Below the pieces are notes generated by a model. The model saw nothing but the letters and a program-made list of their open reading frames with translations, was not told the origin of the DNA and made no database searches. 64,000 bases of DNA from Croceivirga sp. (GTDB lineage Bacteria > Bacteroidota > Bacteroidia > Flavobacteriales > Flavobacteriaceae), in NCBI GenBank assembly GCA_028284665.1, contig JANQRG010000050.1, positions 106,626-170,625 on the forward strand. The letters are read 5' to 3'. Below, one piece after another: positions 19,201 through 27,173 of this stretch. A program made the translations under genes and the position numbers. Numbering within the stretch: the stretch's first letter is position 1; every line of letters begins with the position of its first letter.

Positions 19201-19577
19201 TCCTGGATGGCTATTACAAGGTGGGGGAGCAACAAAAGGCAAGAGCATTGTTTGAGAAGCTAAAAAAAGTATACCAGGAGCGTTTGGAATACTATGCCGG
19301 GGTTCCTAGGGATGAGCAATATTCGCGCATTGAAGACATCCTGGCCGACCTGGAAAGCTACCAGCGTGTGGTCTATATCACCCAAGACAATCAGGATCTC
19401 GAGTTTTCCGAGCAGGAGTCTTTGGTACTTCGCGAATACATTGGCTTATTCGATAGTTTTATTGACGGTAGTGAGCAGTATTTGGAAGAAACTCTGCCTC
19501 CGGAACCGGATACCACGGATGCCCTCCAATTAGATACGGTAGCTCAAGAAATTGAAGATAGTACCGTTACGGAATAG
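16245..19577 (+). CDS. DUF2723 family membrane glycosyltransferase (TMEM260/protein O-mannosyltransferase-like)
   Basis: A large (1110-residue) GT-C-type integral membrane protein. The DUF2723 signature is at the N-terminus: helix 1 (about 11-28), then the loop WDAGEY (36-41) with the acidic pair Asp37/Glu40 that in GT-C enzymes contacts the metal or lipid-sugar donor, then GHPPGAPL (51-58). About ten more helices follow to about residue 640, then a soluble, probably periplasmic C-terminal half with helix-turn-helix repeats in the last 150 residues (TPR-like, IDKAKNIIDMAMTQMPFEQFG). Bacteroidota homologues are thought to take part in O-glycosylation of exported proteins; the exact acceptor is not known from this sequence. 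It is a single gene converging on the thioredoxin-like gene. Confidence 0.88.
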   Translation: MFSKNYEKWNTLLGWLSFTIAIITYLLTVEPTGSFWDAGEYITTSAKLQVGHPPGAPLLQMIGAVFALLAFGDPSKVALMVNIVSVVSSAFAVLFTFWIITNLSRKLIVKKSKLSESKAIAIFGSGLVGALAFTFSDSFWFNAVETEVYAMASFMMALLLWLGLKWVDHLEDPRGNKWLLLICFMIGLVFGIQFMGFLAIPSIGLLYYFKKYKKVTVKNFLIANAIVIGILLLVYKFSLTYVLKLFGWSEVFFINQVGLPFNSGTLIMGAIFVLVFYFALRYTRRNGFETGNLIVLCLMFLILGFSSWLMLPIRANAKTVVNENNPEDARSLLAYYNREQYPGVDSPVYGAYFSNAFAEPGEDIDDKPKYEKDEKLGKYVIVNNYKNALQGPNKKHVGVLPRLWSEQHAENYMRYFGRLDFRIKAEYISNNELRDAVNQFKQLDARGEIDTEQFMQFLRSFSDYIEVEPPSLGQNLSYLFEFQWSYMYMRYFMWNFVGRQNDTQGRYDNNGHWISGIPFVDSLRMGSQDNLPSEILDNKARNTYFFLPLLLGIIGIVFQISRNPKQFWVLFIFFMFTGLAIQFYTNPYIFQPRERDYSLVGSFFIFCIWIGIGVYGLFEEARKLLKPRIAAPVITALCLLAVPLLMAFQNWDDHDRSGRYTARSTAMAYLDSCQEDAGAILFTIGDNDTFPLWYAQEIEEYRTDVRIVNTSLFATDWYIDQMKRKAYESDPIPSQLTHDLYSYGTRDAIYYQGVTDSRWNIKDFMNWVASDKPQTKFKHLLEKQGRDLSGFSESNLDIVYYPTHKIRVPVNKKNVLESGLVKAKDSALIVDYIDIDLPQSALTKQRILMLDILANNDWERPIYFSGGSFDNAEYLWMKQYLQLDGLVYKLVPIRTENESLFEMGRIDSDLMYEIVNKWDWGNSSDPDIYHDPQTRSQGLSFRSNLARLSEQLIEENKIDKAKNIIDMAMTQMPFEQFGFYAFVEPFLDGYYKVGEQQKARALFEKLKKVYQERLEYYAGVPRDEQYSRIEDILADLESYQRVVYITQDNQDLEFSEQESLVLREYIGLFDSFIDGSEQYLEETLPPEPDTTDALQLDTVAQEIEDSTVTE

Positions 19578-19602
19578 CTACTATAAAAATACTTGCTTTA
19601 GG

Positions 19603-19899
19603 CTAGGTGTATTCGTTAAGGATGCCGATGAGCGTATTGGCATCTTGCTCCCCACTTTGGCGCCAGACCATTTCCCCCCTTTTGTAGATCATTAGTGTGG
19701 GCAGTCCTTTAATACGAAGCGCCTGGGAAAGTTCCTTATTCTTATCCACATCTATTTTGATCACTTTTCCTTTGTCGCCAAGGGCCGCTGCAACATCGCG
19801 AAGTACAGGGTGCATAGCGGTGGATTGTTCGTTCCAATCCGCATAAAAGTCCAGTAACACTGGAATATCGAGGTCTATGAGTTCACCGAATTTGGACAT
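19603..19899 (-). CDS. Thioredoxin-fold protein lacking the CxxC active site
   Basis: 98 residues with the full thioredoxin fold outline: VLLDFYADW at the active-site strand, VIKIDVDKN, the cis-Pro loop GLPTLMIYKRG (Pro67) and a C-terminal helix. The usual WCGPC is WNEQS here (Trp22-Asn23-Glu24-Gln25-Ser26); both cysteines are gone and there is no other Cys in the protein. It cannot act as a dithiol oxidoreductase. It may be a binding or chaperone-like module, as known for some redox-dead thioredoxins. No signal peptide, so cytoplasmic. The frame is intact and short-range conservation elsewhere argues against decay. Confidence 0.9.
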   Translation of the reverse strand: MSKFGELIDLDIPVLLDFYADWNEQSTAMHPVLRDVAAALGDKGKVIKIDVDKNKELSQALRIKGLPTLMIYKRGEMVWRQSGEQDANTLIGILNEYT

Positions 19900-19988
19900 G
19901 GAATTAGGTCATTAGCAATCCAAAAGTAACAAAATTTGTTAAAGTAAAACCTGAAGTAAACGCTTTAGTCCCCTGATTAGGGTTAAAT

Positions 19989-21227
19989 TCACGTTAAAGC
20001 TTTCTTCTTCTTGAGGGTAATCACCGTGATCTCAGGCCAAATCCCGAATCGTCCAGGGTAGCCAATGAATCCAAAACCGCGGTTAACGTTGATGAATTGC
20101 TCCATCTCTTTATAGATCCCCGCCCAATATTTATAGCGCCATTTTACCGGACTCCATTTCACAAATCCGGGGATCTCCACGCCAAATTGCATGCCATGGG
20201 TATGACCGCTTAGCGTAAGGTGAAAATGATAGTCGTCATGGATCACCACATCTTCCCAATGTGAGGGATCGTGACTCATCAAAATTTTAAAATCTTCCTT
20301 TTGGATACCAGATTTTGCACGTTGCAGATCCCCTGCTTTTTTAAATCGTCCTCGACCCCAGTTTTCTACTCCCAAAAGGGCTATTCGCTGCCCGTCTTTC
20401 TCAATGTAGCGGTGCTCATCCAAAAGCAGGTCAAACCCGATTTCTTTCTGGATCGTTTTCAGGTTTTCCAGGTTTTCGGCTTTTGCCGCCGCAGTTGCCC
20501 ATGCCGCGTAGTCCCCATAATCATGATTTCCCAGTACGGAATATTTACCATCTTTAGCCGTTAATTGCGCAAAAATGTCCTTCCAGGGTTCCATTTCATC
20601 CGCCGTGTTATTGACCATATCCCCGGTGAAGAGGATCAGATCGCTGTTTTGACGGTTCACGAGGTCTATCCCGTAAGCTACTTTTTTACTGTCGTCAAAG
20701 CTACCACTGTGCACATCGGAGATCTGGGTGATCTGGTACCCATCAAAAGCCTCCGGGAGATCGTCAAACTCCAGTTCGTATTGTAATACCTGATAGTTGT
20801 ACTTCCCCCGATACATACCATAAAGCAACGACCCAAAGGGAAGCGCTGCCACCCCTAAAGCCAGGGCGCTGATAAACTTTCTCCGGGAAGGGAAAAACTC
20901 CTCTCCGCCGTCTGAAGCTCCTGCAATTTTATGATACCCAAAGATGCCCAACCGAACAATATCTTCCAATAAGAGGAAGAAGCCCAACACCAGGGCCAGC
21001 ATTAAAAAGGAAAAGAAAACGCCTCCTGCAATCGCCGTACTGCCCTGCATGGCCGAGCCAGGCACATAACTCATTGTTTTAATCAAGAAGTAGGCCCAAA
21101 CCGCCAAAAAAGAAAGTCCGTACGCCAATTGCAGCCAGGAATTCTTAAACAAGGTCCGGAAGCCCTGATACCCGTAAAAGGCCAGTATCAGGTAGATAAT
21201 CGACAGAATAACAATGAATCGGGTCAT
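19989..21227 (-). CDS. Membrane-anchored calcineurin-like metallophosphoesterase
   Basis: 412 residues from the ATG at 21227 (the longest frame uses a TTG two codons upstream). Three membrane helices fill residues 1-95, then SRRKFISALALG (twin Arg at 115-116) precedes a fourth hydrophobic stretch, then the catalytic domain from about 145. Two-metal motifs are complete: SDVHSG (Asp171, His173), FTGDMVNN, LGNHDYGD, MSHDPSHW and SGHTHGMQ. The layout resembles YkuE-type phosphoesterases, in which the enzyme is carried across the membrane by a Tat signal, but here the Tat-like motif is internal. Likely acts outside the cytoplasm on a phospholipid or lipid-linked substrate; that is inference. A TAATTTTG -7 box (21241-21248, minus strand) lies 14 bases upstream. 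Confidence 0.88.
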   Translation of the reverse strand: MTRFIVILSIIYLILAFYGYQGFRTLFKNSWLQLAYGLSFLAVWAYFLIKTMSYVPGSAMQGSTAIAGGVFFSFLMLALVLGFFLLLEDIVRLGIFGYHKIAGASDGGEEFFPSRRKFISALALGVAALPFGSLLYGMYRGKYNYQVLQYELEFDDLPEAFDGYQITQISDVHSGSFDDSKKVAYGIDLVNRQNSDLILFTGDMVNNTADEMEPWKDIFAQLTAKDGKYSVLGNHDYGDYAAWATAAAKAENLENLKTIQKEIGFDLLLDEHRYIEKDGQRIALLGVENWGRGRFKKAGDLQRAKSGIQKEDFKILMSHDPSHWEDVVIHDDYHFHLTLSGHTHGMQFGVEIPGFVKWSPVKWRYKYWAGIYKEMEQFINVNRGFGFIGYPGRFGIWPEITVITLKKKKALT

Positions 21228-21282
21228 TCGCAATTTTTTGCAAAATTATTCTTTTTGAAACCATCGTGACCGCTTTTGCAAT

Positions 21283-22002
21283 TTATTTAACGGTCTGAAT
21301 AATTTGACGAATAGTTGCCGTATTTGTTACAGCCACGCGCTGTTCTTGCAGGTGTTTTTCAGCATTCATCGGAATGCGATTATCCAGCGCGATGGCATTC
21401 TCAAAAGCAGTTCCGGAAAAATGTAGGGCAGATAGTCCTGCTTGCTTAAAGCGTCCGGCATTTTCAGTATGGACCCCTCCTCCGGCCATAATCGTCAGGG
21501 AGGTATACCGCTGCCATTGGGTAAGATTGTCCAACCCCTGTTCGGCACCTGGGTGTTGCCCAGAGGTGAGTACCGTATCCGCTCCTAGCGTTTCCAATTG
21601 TGCAAGGGTAGTGAGGGGGTTCGGCACCCAATCAAAAGCACGATGAAATGTAAAATGCAAAGGTTTTGCTGCTTCCACCAGCACTTTGGTCCTGTCATAA
21701 TCCAGATGTCCATCGGATAACAAGACTCCGGAAACAATTCCCTGAACACCAATTGATTTGCAAAGCGCTATATCCTGTTGCATCACCTCAAACTCTGTTG
21801 TCGAATACGTAAAATGCCCACTACGTGGTCGGATCAGCACATGTACCGGGAGGGATAGTCTTTCGCTAACCAATTGGATGAGCCCCTGGGAAGGCGTAAC
21901 ACCTCCTACTCCCAATTCCACACAGAGTTCTACCCTGTCTGCCCCGGCTTCTTCCGCATTCAGGGCGGATTGCAAACTATTGGCACAAACTTCTACAAGC
22001 AT
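21283..22002 (-). CDS. cutC: Copper homeostasis protein CutC
   Basis: 239-residue TIM-barrel protein of the CutC family (PF03932). I use the ATG at 22002 (MLVEVCANS), which matches the family N-terminus; the open frame extends six codons to a GTG. Visible family motifs: VEVCANSLQSALNAEEAGADRVELC-type opening strand and helix, GGVTPS near 40, VLIRPRSGHF near 61, FHRAFDW near 128, and LTSGQ near 154 with GG(I/V)HTEN-like phosphate loop near 178. Named for copper tolerance in E. coli, but the enzymatic role is unsettled. It diverges from the asparaginase gene across a palindromic repeat element. Confidence 0.93.
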   Translation of the reverse strand: MLVEVCANSLQSALNAEEAGADRVELCVELGVGGVTPSQGLIQLVSERLSLPVHVLIRPRSGHFTYSTTEFEVMQQDIALCKSIGVQGIVSGVLLSDGHLDYDRTKVLVEAAKPLHFTFHRAFDWVPNPLTTLAQLETLGADTVLTSGQHPGAEQGLDNLTQWQRYTSLTIMAGGGVHTENAGRFKQAGLSALHFSGTAFENAIALDNRIPMNAEKHLQEQRVAVTNTATIRQIIQTVK

Positions 22003-22029
22003 TTGGGTATCTTTAAACACTAAAACTAC

Positions 22030-22142
22030 GTCAGTTTGAGTGACCTGACAAATAGGTCAGGTGGTATCGAGAACTAGTAGTTTATAAATCACAACCTTTT
22101 TCTCGATACTTTTTGATGTACCATCAAAAAACCCGAACTGAC
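22030..22142. repeat. Nested inverted-repeat element between cutC and the asparaginase gene
   Basis: Four pairs of arms fit inside one another or side by side: outer GTCAGTT (22030-22036) / AACTGAC (22136-22142); TATCGAGAA (22065-22073) / TTCTCGATA (22100-22108); and two closed hairpins, ACCTGAC-6-GTCAGGT (22043-22062) and TTTTTGATG-TAC-CATCAAAAA (22110-22130). The phrases match dispersed palindromic repeats I recall from related flavobacteria. It fills most of the divergent promoter region, so it may affect expression of either gene. Confidence 0.75.
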
Positions 22143-22164
22143 GGTTGTTCAACTCAACTAAAAA

Positions 22165-23160
22165 ATGCAACGACGTAAATTCTTAAAAAATTCGGGCCTT
22201 ACCGCTGCCGGAATGGTTTCAGCACCCCTACTCACCTCATGTAAAAATGAGACAAGATCAGATGCAAACGGAAAAATAATTGTACCCAACAAACCCATTG
22301 TGGTTTGTACATGGGATTTTCAAAATGCTTCGGCCAAAGCATGGGAAGTCCTGAACACCGGGGGCAATGCTTTGGATGCCGTGGAGCAGGGTGTTCGCAT
22401 GGAAGAGGCGGACGTCAACAATGAAACGGTTGGTAAAGGAGGTCGACCCGACCGCGACGGTAATGTCACTTTAGATGCCTGTATCATGGACAAAGATGGC
22501 AATTGTGGCGCTGTGGTCTACTTACAAAATATCGCACATCCGATCTCCGTCGCGAGAAAGGTAATGGAAGAAACCCCGCACATCATTTTAGCTGGAAAGG
22601 GTGCGGAACAATTTGCCTATGCCCAAGGTTTTGAAAAGGAAGATTTGCTTACGGAGAGCACCAAAAAACAGTACCAGGAATGGTTGAAGACCTCGAAATA
22701 CGAAACGCCCATAAACATCGAAAATCACGATACCATAGGTATGCTGGCCATCGACGAAAAGGGCGACCTTGCCGGGGCATGTACTACTAGTGGTATGGCG
22801 TATAAAATGGCTGGTAGGGTTGGCGACTCCCCCATCATTGGCGCCGGGCTATTCATTGACAATGAGATCGGTGGCGCTACGGCTACGGGAGTAGGCGAAG
22901 AAGTTATTCGTACCGTAGGCAGTTTTTTAATTGTAGAACTCATGCGGCAGGGCAAATCACCCCAGGAGGCCTGCGAAGAAGGGGTAAAACGCATCATGAA
23001 AAAGAATGAAGGTCGAAAGGATTTTCAAATTGGGTTTTTGGCGATCAACAAGCGAGGACAAACCGGGGCATATTGTGTGCATCCCGGATTTAGCTACCGA
23101 AGATATGATCAAAGCGGGCATGAAAATATTGAATCAGATAGCTTTATCGAAAAGACGTAA
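22165..23160 (+). CDS. N4-(beta-N-acetylglucosaminyl)-L-asparaginase (glycosylasparaginase)
   Basis: 331-residue N-terminal nucleophile hydrolase that splits the GlcNAc-Asn bond left from degraded N-glycoproteins. The Tat signal (QRRKFLKNS) ends in a lipobox-like LLTSC (Cys26), so the enzyme is exported, like the well-studied Flavobacterium/Elizabethkingia enzyme. The autoproteolysis site NHDTIG is present: cleavage before Thr190 would free this residue as the nucleophile. Other family motifs: GGNALDAVEQG near 66, VGKGGRPDRDG near 89, GRVGDSPIIGAGLFIDN near 217, and ATGVGEE near 241. It is about 2 kb from no glycan-processing partner, so a scavenging role for peptide-linked glycans is inferred. 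Confidence 0.95.
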   Translation: MQRRKFLKNSGLTAAGMVSAPLLTSCKNETRSDANGKIIVPNKPIVVCTWDFQNASAKAWEVLNTGGNALDAVEQGVRMEEADVNNETVGKGGRPDRDGNVTLDACIMDKDGNCGAVVYLQNIAHPISVARKVMEETPHIILAGKGAEQFAYAQGFEKEDLLTESTKKQYQEWLKTSKYETPINIENHDTIGMLAIDEKGDLAGACTTSGMAYKMAGRVGDSPIIGAGLFIDNEIGGATATGVGEEVIRTVGSFLIVELMRQGKSPQEACEEGVKRIMKKNEGRKDFQIGFLAINKRGQTGAYCVHPGFSYRRYDQSGHENIESDSFIEKT

Positions 23161-23232
23161 GTCAAATTTAGACTCTCCTTTAATCTTTGACTTACGCTTT
23201 TTAAGTAAACAATTCTACAAAATTCAAAAAAA

Positions 23233-24108
23233 ATGTCCGAATCAATGCCTTACGCCAATAGGTATTCCCTGACCTTGATATTGAAAGATGGAAAAGAATT
23301 AAGTGTTGAATCTGAAATTAATAGTAGAGAACCCGTCTATCCTTCACAAATTCTGATCGAACTTTCAAAAACCATTACAAAGTGTCTTGAGAAGAACAAT
23401 AGATTCTCCTGGGAAGTTTTAGAAATAAAAATCATAACAAAGCTCCAAAACACAATGAATTATGAAAATCCAAGTGAACTAAAAGAAGTAGATTTCTTTC
23501 ATTATCTCTTGCAAAAAACCGAAGTTTTTTTTGAAAAATCGGAAACTCGAAAAAAGTATCCAGAATCGAACTGGAATTATGCAATCTGTGATACACCAAT
23601 TCAAAAGGGACGGGGATTATTTTTTGGTTTGAATTGGGGTGGAGACGATATAAATCAACAAACGGTTTATCCTGATGCCAACAAGGAAAGAAACTGGAAA
23701 TTTGTAACGAATAGCAGACCTTTTTTTAGGCAATATTTGAATAGAGAGATAGAGTCTTTAAACTATTCTAACTTATGTTTCTTCCGAAGCCCAAGTATGA
23801 ATGAATTTGTAGAATCAGATTGGGATTTAGCTATACCGTTATTTAAGGAGTATATCAACTATGTTAACCCACCTTGGTGCCTGATGTTGGGAAAACCTGA
23901 TACCCTGATAAATCGCAGTTTTATTACTGATTTAGAGAGGTATGAAGTCTTGGACGGGAAGCTCCCAAGGACAAAACGAGTTTTTGGCTATACCGGAAAG
24001 TTATTCAATAGATACAAGTTTGGAAGCGTTCCACATACAGAATCTAGAATTTCTAATCAAGCAAGAAACAAAATTTGGGGAAAGGTTTCACACCATCTTT
24101 TAAACTAG
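23233..24108 (+). CDS. Uncharacterised protein in AT-rich segment
   Basis: 291 residues, no family I recognise with confidence. No signal peptide or membrane helix; it is rich in Trp, Asn and charged residues. FFGLNWGGDD (130-139) and a C-terminal VPHTESR (266-272) are placed like the GxNPG-type and HPS-type loops of the uracil-DNA-glycosylase fold, but the spacing and catalytic Asp were not confirmed, so this is only a lead. Base composition is clearly more AT-rich than the flanking asparaginase and polA genes, hinting at later acquisition. It begins 72 bases after the asparaginase stop and could be co-transcribed with it. Confidence 0.75.
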   Translation: MSESMPYANRYSLTLILKDGKELSVESEINSREPVYPSQILIELSKTITKCLEKNNRFSWEVLEIKIITKLQNTMNYENPSELKEVDFFHYLLQKTEVFFEKSETRKKYPESNWNYAICDTPIQKGRGLFFGLNWGGDDINQQTVYPDANKERNWKFVTNSRPFFRQYLNREIESLNYSNLCFFRSPSMNEFVESDWDLAIPLFKEYINYVNPPWCLMLGKPDTLINRSFITDLERYEVLDGKLPRTKRVFGYTGKLFNRYKFGSVPHTESRISNQARNKIWGKVSHHLLN

Positions 24109-24228
24109 TAATTCACAATACTTTCTCTTGATAAAAACGTTCGACCCTACAAAGTTGTGCGGTTCCCAAATTTTTTTTTCGGCTGAATGAAAAGGCCAAC
24201 CATTAATTCAAACTTTGTATTTTTAATA

Positions 24229-24263
24229 CTTCGTACTTCTAACTTCGTATTTCAAATTTCGAG
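24229..24263 (+). repeat. Tandem heptamers directly upstream of polA
   Basis: Five degenerate 7-base units in a row: CTTCGTA, CTTCTAA, CTTCGTA, TTTCAAA, TTTCGAG, ending three bases before the polA ATG. Two further units (CTTTGTA, TTTTTAA) precede at 24213-24226, offset by two bases. The region also has to hold the polA ribosome landing site. Confidence 0.75.
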
Positions 24264-24266
24264 AAC

Positions 24267-27113
24267 ATGTCTGACCAAAAAAGACTCTTCCTATTAGACG
24301 CTTACGCCCTGATTTTCAGAGGATATTACGCTTTTATCAAAAATCCCAGGATCAACTCCAAAGGCATGGATACCTCGGCCATTATGGGGTTTATGAATTC
24401 CCTGTTCGATGTGATCCGCAGGGAACAACCGGATCACCTGGCCGTGGCCTTTGACAAGGGGGGAAGTGTGGAACGTACGGAACTCTTTGCGGACTATAAA
24501 GCCAACCGGGACGAGACCCCGGAGGCCATAACTATTGCTGTCCCCTACATCCAGGAAATCCTGAAAGCCTTAAAAATCCCTGTGGTAGAATTAGCCGGCT
24601 ATGAGGCCGATGATCTTATTGGCACTTTGGCCAAACAGGCGGAAAAAGAAGGCTATAAAACCTTTATGGTTACCCCGGACAAGGACTTTGGGCAACTGGT
24701 AAGTGAAAACATCTTTATGTATCGTCCTGCCCGAATGGGAAACGGCATCGAGATCTGGGGCATCCCGGAGATACAAAAACGTTTTGGCGTGGAGCGGCCG
24801 GAACAGGTGATTGACTATCTGGGAATGATGGGCGATACCAGCGACAATATTCCCGGACTCCCCGGAGTGGGGGATAAGACCGCGCAGAAGTTCCTGCAAC
24901 AATTTGGTTCCCTGGAAGGCCTGCTAAGCAACACGGACCAATTAAAAGGGAAAATGAAAGAGAAGGTCGAGGCCAATGCCGAGCTGGGACGACTCTCCCG
25001 AAAACTGGCTGAGATCAAAATCGATTGTGATGTCACTTTTGATGCCAAGGATTTTGAAATGTGCCCTCCTGATGCGGAAAAAGTGCAGGAAATCTTTGAG
25101 GAACTGGAATTTCGGCGTTTAAAAGAGCAATTCATTAAGCTGTACTCAGGGGAAACGGAAAGTACCACCCCGGTAAGCAATACAGAAACTGCCAAACAGG
25201 TTAGTCGGGGGGAACCCAAAGTAGCCGGCAGCGGACAATTCACCCTGTTTGGAGGAGATCCTTCGGAAGCTCCTGCCACCATCAAGGATGTAAGTAGTAG
25301 AAAAACAATTACCGAGGTATCTCACTATTACCAAACCATAGAAAATGGCTTGGGTATGAACCTCTTTTTGGAGAAACTGATGCAACAAACATCCGTCTGC
25401 TTTGATACGGAAACCACTTCCATCAATCCTTTGGAAGCCGAATTGGTGGGTATTGCGTTTAGCTGGGATACCGGCAAAGGATTTTACGTCCCCTTTCCGG
25501 AAGACCGGGAAGTCGTGGCGAAAAGGATTGATCTCCTTCGGCCCTTCTTCGAAGCGGAGCACATTGAGAAAATAGGGCAAAATCTGAAGTACGACATCAA
25601 GGTGATGCAAAACTACGGGGTCACGGTACGGGGAAAACTCTTTGATACTATGCTGGCGCACTACCTGATCAATCCTGATATGCGACATAATATGGACGTG
25701 CTGGCAGAGACCTACCTCAACTACAGTCCGGTTTCCATTACCGAACTCATCGGTAAAAAAGGGAAAAACCAACTCAGTATGCGGCAGGTATCGTTGGACC
25801 GGCAGACCGAATATGCTGTAGAAGATGCCGATATCACACTGCAATTGGCCCACCATTTTCGTCCGGAACTTGCGGAAGCGCAAACGGATACCCTCTTCCA
25901 GGAAATTGAAGTCCCTTTGCTCAGGGTATTGGCGGATATGGAACGCGAAGGGATCAATCTGGATCAGGATTTCCTCAAAGAACTGTCGACCGGGTTGGAG
26001 GCGGATATTAAGGCATTGGAAGCCAAGATCTATGAGCAGGCCGGAGAAACCTTTAATATTGCTTCGCCCAAACAATTGGGGGATATCCTTTTTGGAAAAA
26101 TGAAACTGGTAGACAAACCCAAAAAGACCAAGACCGGGCAGTTTTCTACCTCGGAAGAGGTGCTCTCCTATTTGGCGAAAGACCATGAGATCATTCAAAA
26201 TATCCTGGATTTCCGGGGACTATCCAAGCTAAAAAGTACCTATGTGGATGCATTACCCAATGAAGTACAAGAACATAGCGGCCGGGTACATACAGACTAT
26301 ATGCAAACCGTAGCGGCCACAGGCCGGTTAAGTAGCAACAATCCCAACCTGCAGAACATTCCTATTCGCACCGAACGGGGCCGACAGGTGCGGAAAGCCT
26401 TTATCCCAAGGGATGAAAACTACGTGTTGTTGGCGGCCGATTATTCCCAGATAGAATTGCGGATCATTGCTGCCCTTAGTGAAGAAGACACCATGATCTC
26501 TGCTTTTAAGAACGGGGAAGACATTCATGCGTCCACAGCTTCAAAAGTATTTAACGTCCCCATTGATCAGGTTTCCCGGGAACAACGGGGTAACGCCAAA
26601 ACAGTGAATTTTGGGATTATTTACGGGGTCTCTGCTTTTGGATTGAGCAATCAGACGGATTTGAGTCGCACCGAAGCCAAAGAACTGATCGAAACCTATT
26701 ACAAAACCTATCCCAAACTCCGCAACTATATCGGAGATCAGATCGAGTTTGCCCGGGAGCATGGCTATGTGCAAACCGTATTGGGACGACGCCGGTATCT
26801 AAAAGACATCAATGCCGGGAACCAGGTGGTGCGAGGTGGGGCGGAGCGCAACGCCGTAAATGCTCCTATACAGGGAAGTGCGGCGGATATCATCAAAATC
26901 GCGATGATCAACATTCACAAAAAGCTATCGGAAGGAAACTACAAGACCAAAATGCTGTTACAGGTGCATGACGAACTGGTTTTCGATGCGTACAAACCCG
27001 AATTGGAAGAAGTTTCCCAATTGATCAAAACCGAAATGGAAAATGCCTACAAACTGGCGGTACCCTTAGATGTAGAGCTGGGTATTGGAGAAAATTGGCT
27101 AGAAGCACATTAA
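24267..27113 (+). CDS. polA: DNA polymerase I
   Basis: 948 residues with all three domains. The 5' nuclease domain spans about 1-290 (YEADDLIGTLA near 111, then GMMGDTSDNIPGLPGVGDKTA). The 3'-5' proofreading domain is about 350-540 and keeps the metal ligands: FDTETTS with Asp380 and Glu382. The polymerase domain fills the rest: motif A DYSQIELR (Asp725), motif B RGNAKTVNFGIIYG, motif C QVHDELVF (His901-Asp902-Glu903). It therefore appears fully active in repair and Okazaki-fragment processing, unlike Bacillus or Thermus homologues that have lost proofreading residues. It is preceded by a run of tandem heptamers up to the start codon. Confidence 0.98.
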   Translation: MSDQKRLFLLDAYALIFRGYYAFIKNPRINSKGMDTSAIMGFMNSLFDVIRREQPDHLAVAFDKGGSVERTELFADYKANRDETPEAITIAVPYIQEILKALKIPVVELAGYEADDLIGTLAKQAEKEGYKTFMVTPDKDFGQLVSENIFMYRPARMGNGIEIWGIPEIQKRFGVERPEQVIDYLGMMGDTSDNIPGLPGVGDKTAQKFLQQFGSLEGLLSNTDQLKGKMKEKVEANAELGRLSRKLAEIKIDCDVTFDAKDFEMCPPDAEKVQEIFEELEFRRLKEQFIKLYSGETESTTPVSNTETAKQVSRGEPKVAGSGQFTLFGGDPSEAPATIKDVSSRKTITEVSHYYQTIENGLGMNLFLEKLMQQTSVCFDTETTSINPLEAELVGIAFSWDTGKGFYVPFPEDREVVAKRIDLLRPFFEAEHIEKIGQNLKYDIKVMQNYGVTVRGKLFDTMLAHYLINPDMRHNMDVLAETYLNYSPVSITELIGKKGKNQLSMRQVSLDRQTEYAVEDADITLQLAHHFRPELAEAQTDTLFQEIEVPLLRVLADMEREGINLDQDFLKELSTGLEADIKALEAKIYEQAGETFNIASPKQLGDILFGKMKLVDKPKKTKTGQFSTSEEVLSYLAKDHEIIQNILDFRGLSKLKSTYVDALPNEVQEHSGRVHTDYMQTVAATGRLSSNNPNLQNIPIRTERGRQVRKAFIPRDENYVLLAADYSQIELRIIAALSEEDTMISAFKNGEDIHASTASKVFNVPIDQVSREQRGNAKTVNFGIIYGVSAFGLSNQTDLSRTEAKELIETYYKTYPKLRNYIGDQIEFAREHGYVQTVLGRRRYLKDINAGNQVVRGGAERNAVNAPIQGSAADIIKIAMINIHKKLSEGNYKTKMLLQVHDELVFDAYKPELEEVSQLIKTEMENAYKLAVPLDVELGIGENWLEAH

Positions 27114-27173
27114 TTTCGGTCAATCATACATAATTTGTATGTATTTACCTCATATGCTGTAACTTATAGTCAT

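Noticed and set aside
23006..23272. Plus-strand frame of 88 residues at the asparaginase 3' end
   Set aside because: It overlaps the end of the asparaginase in another frame and the start of the next gene, and has no independent start context.
25146..26198. Minus-strand frame of 350 residues inside polA
   Set aside because: It is long only because polA codons avoid stops on the opposite strand; the product has no recognisable domain and polA is fully intact there.
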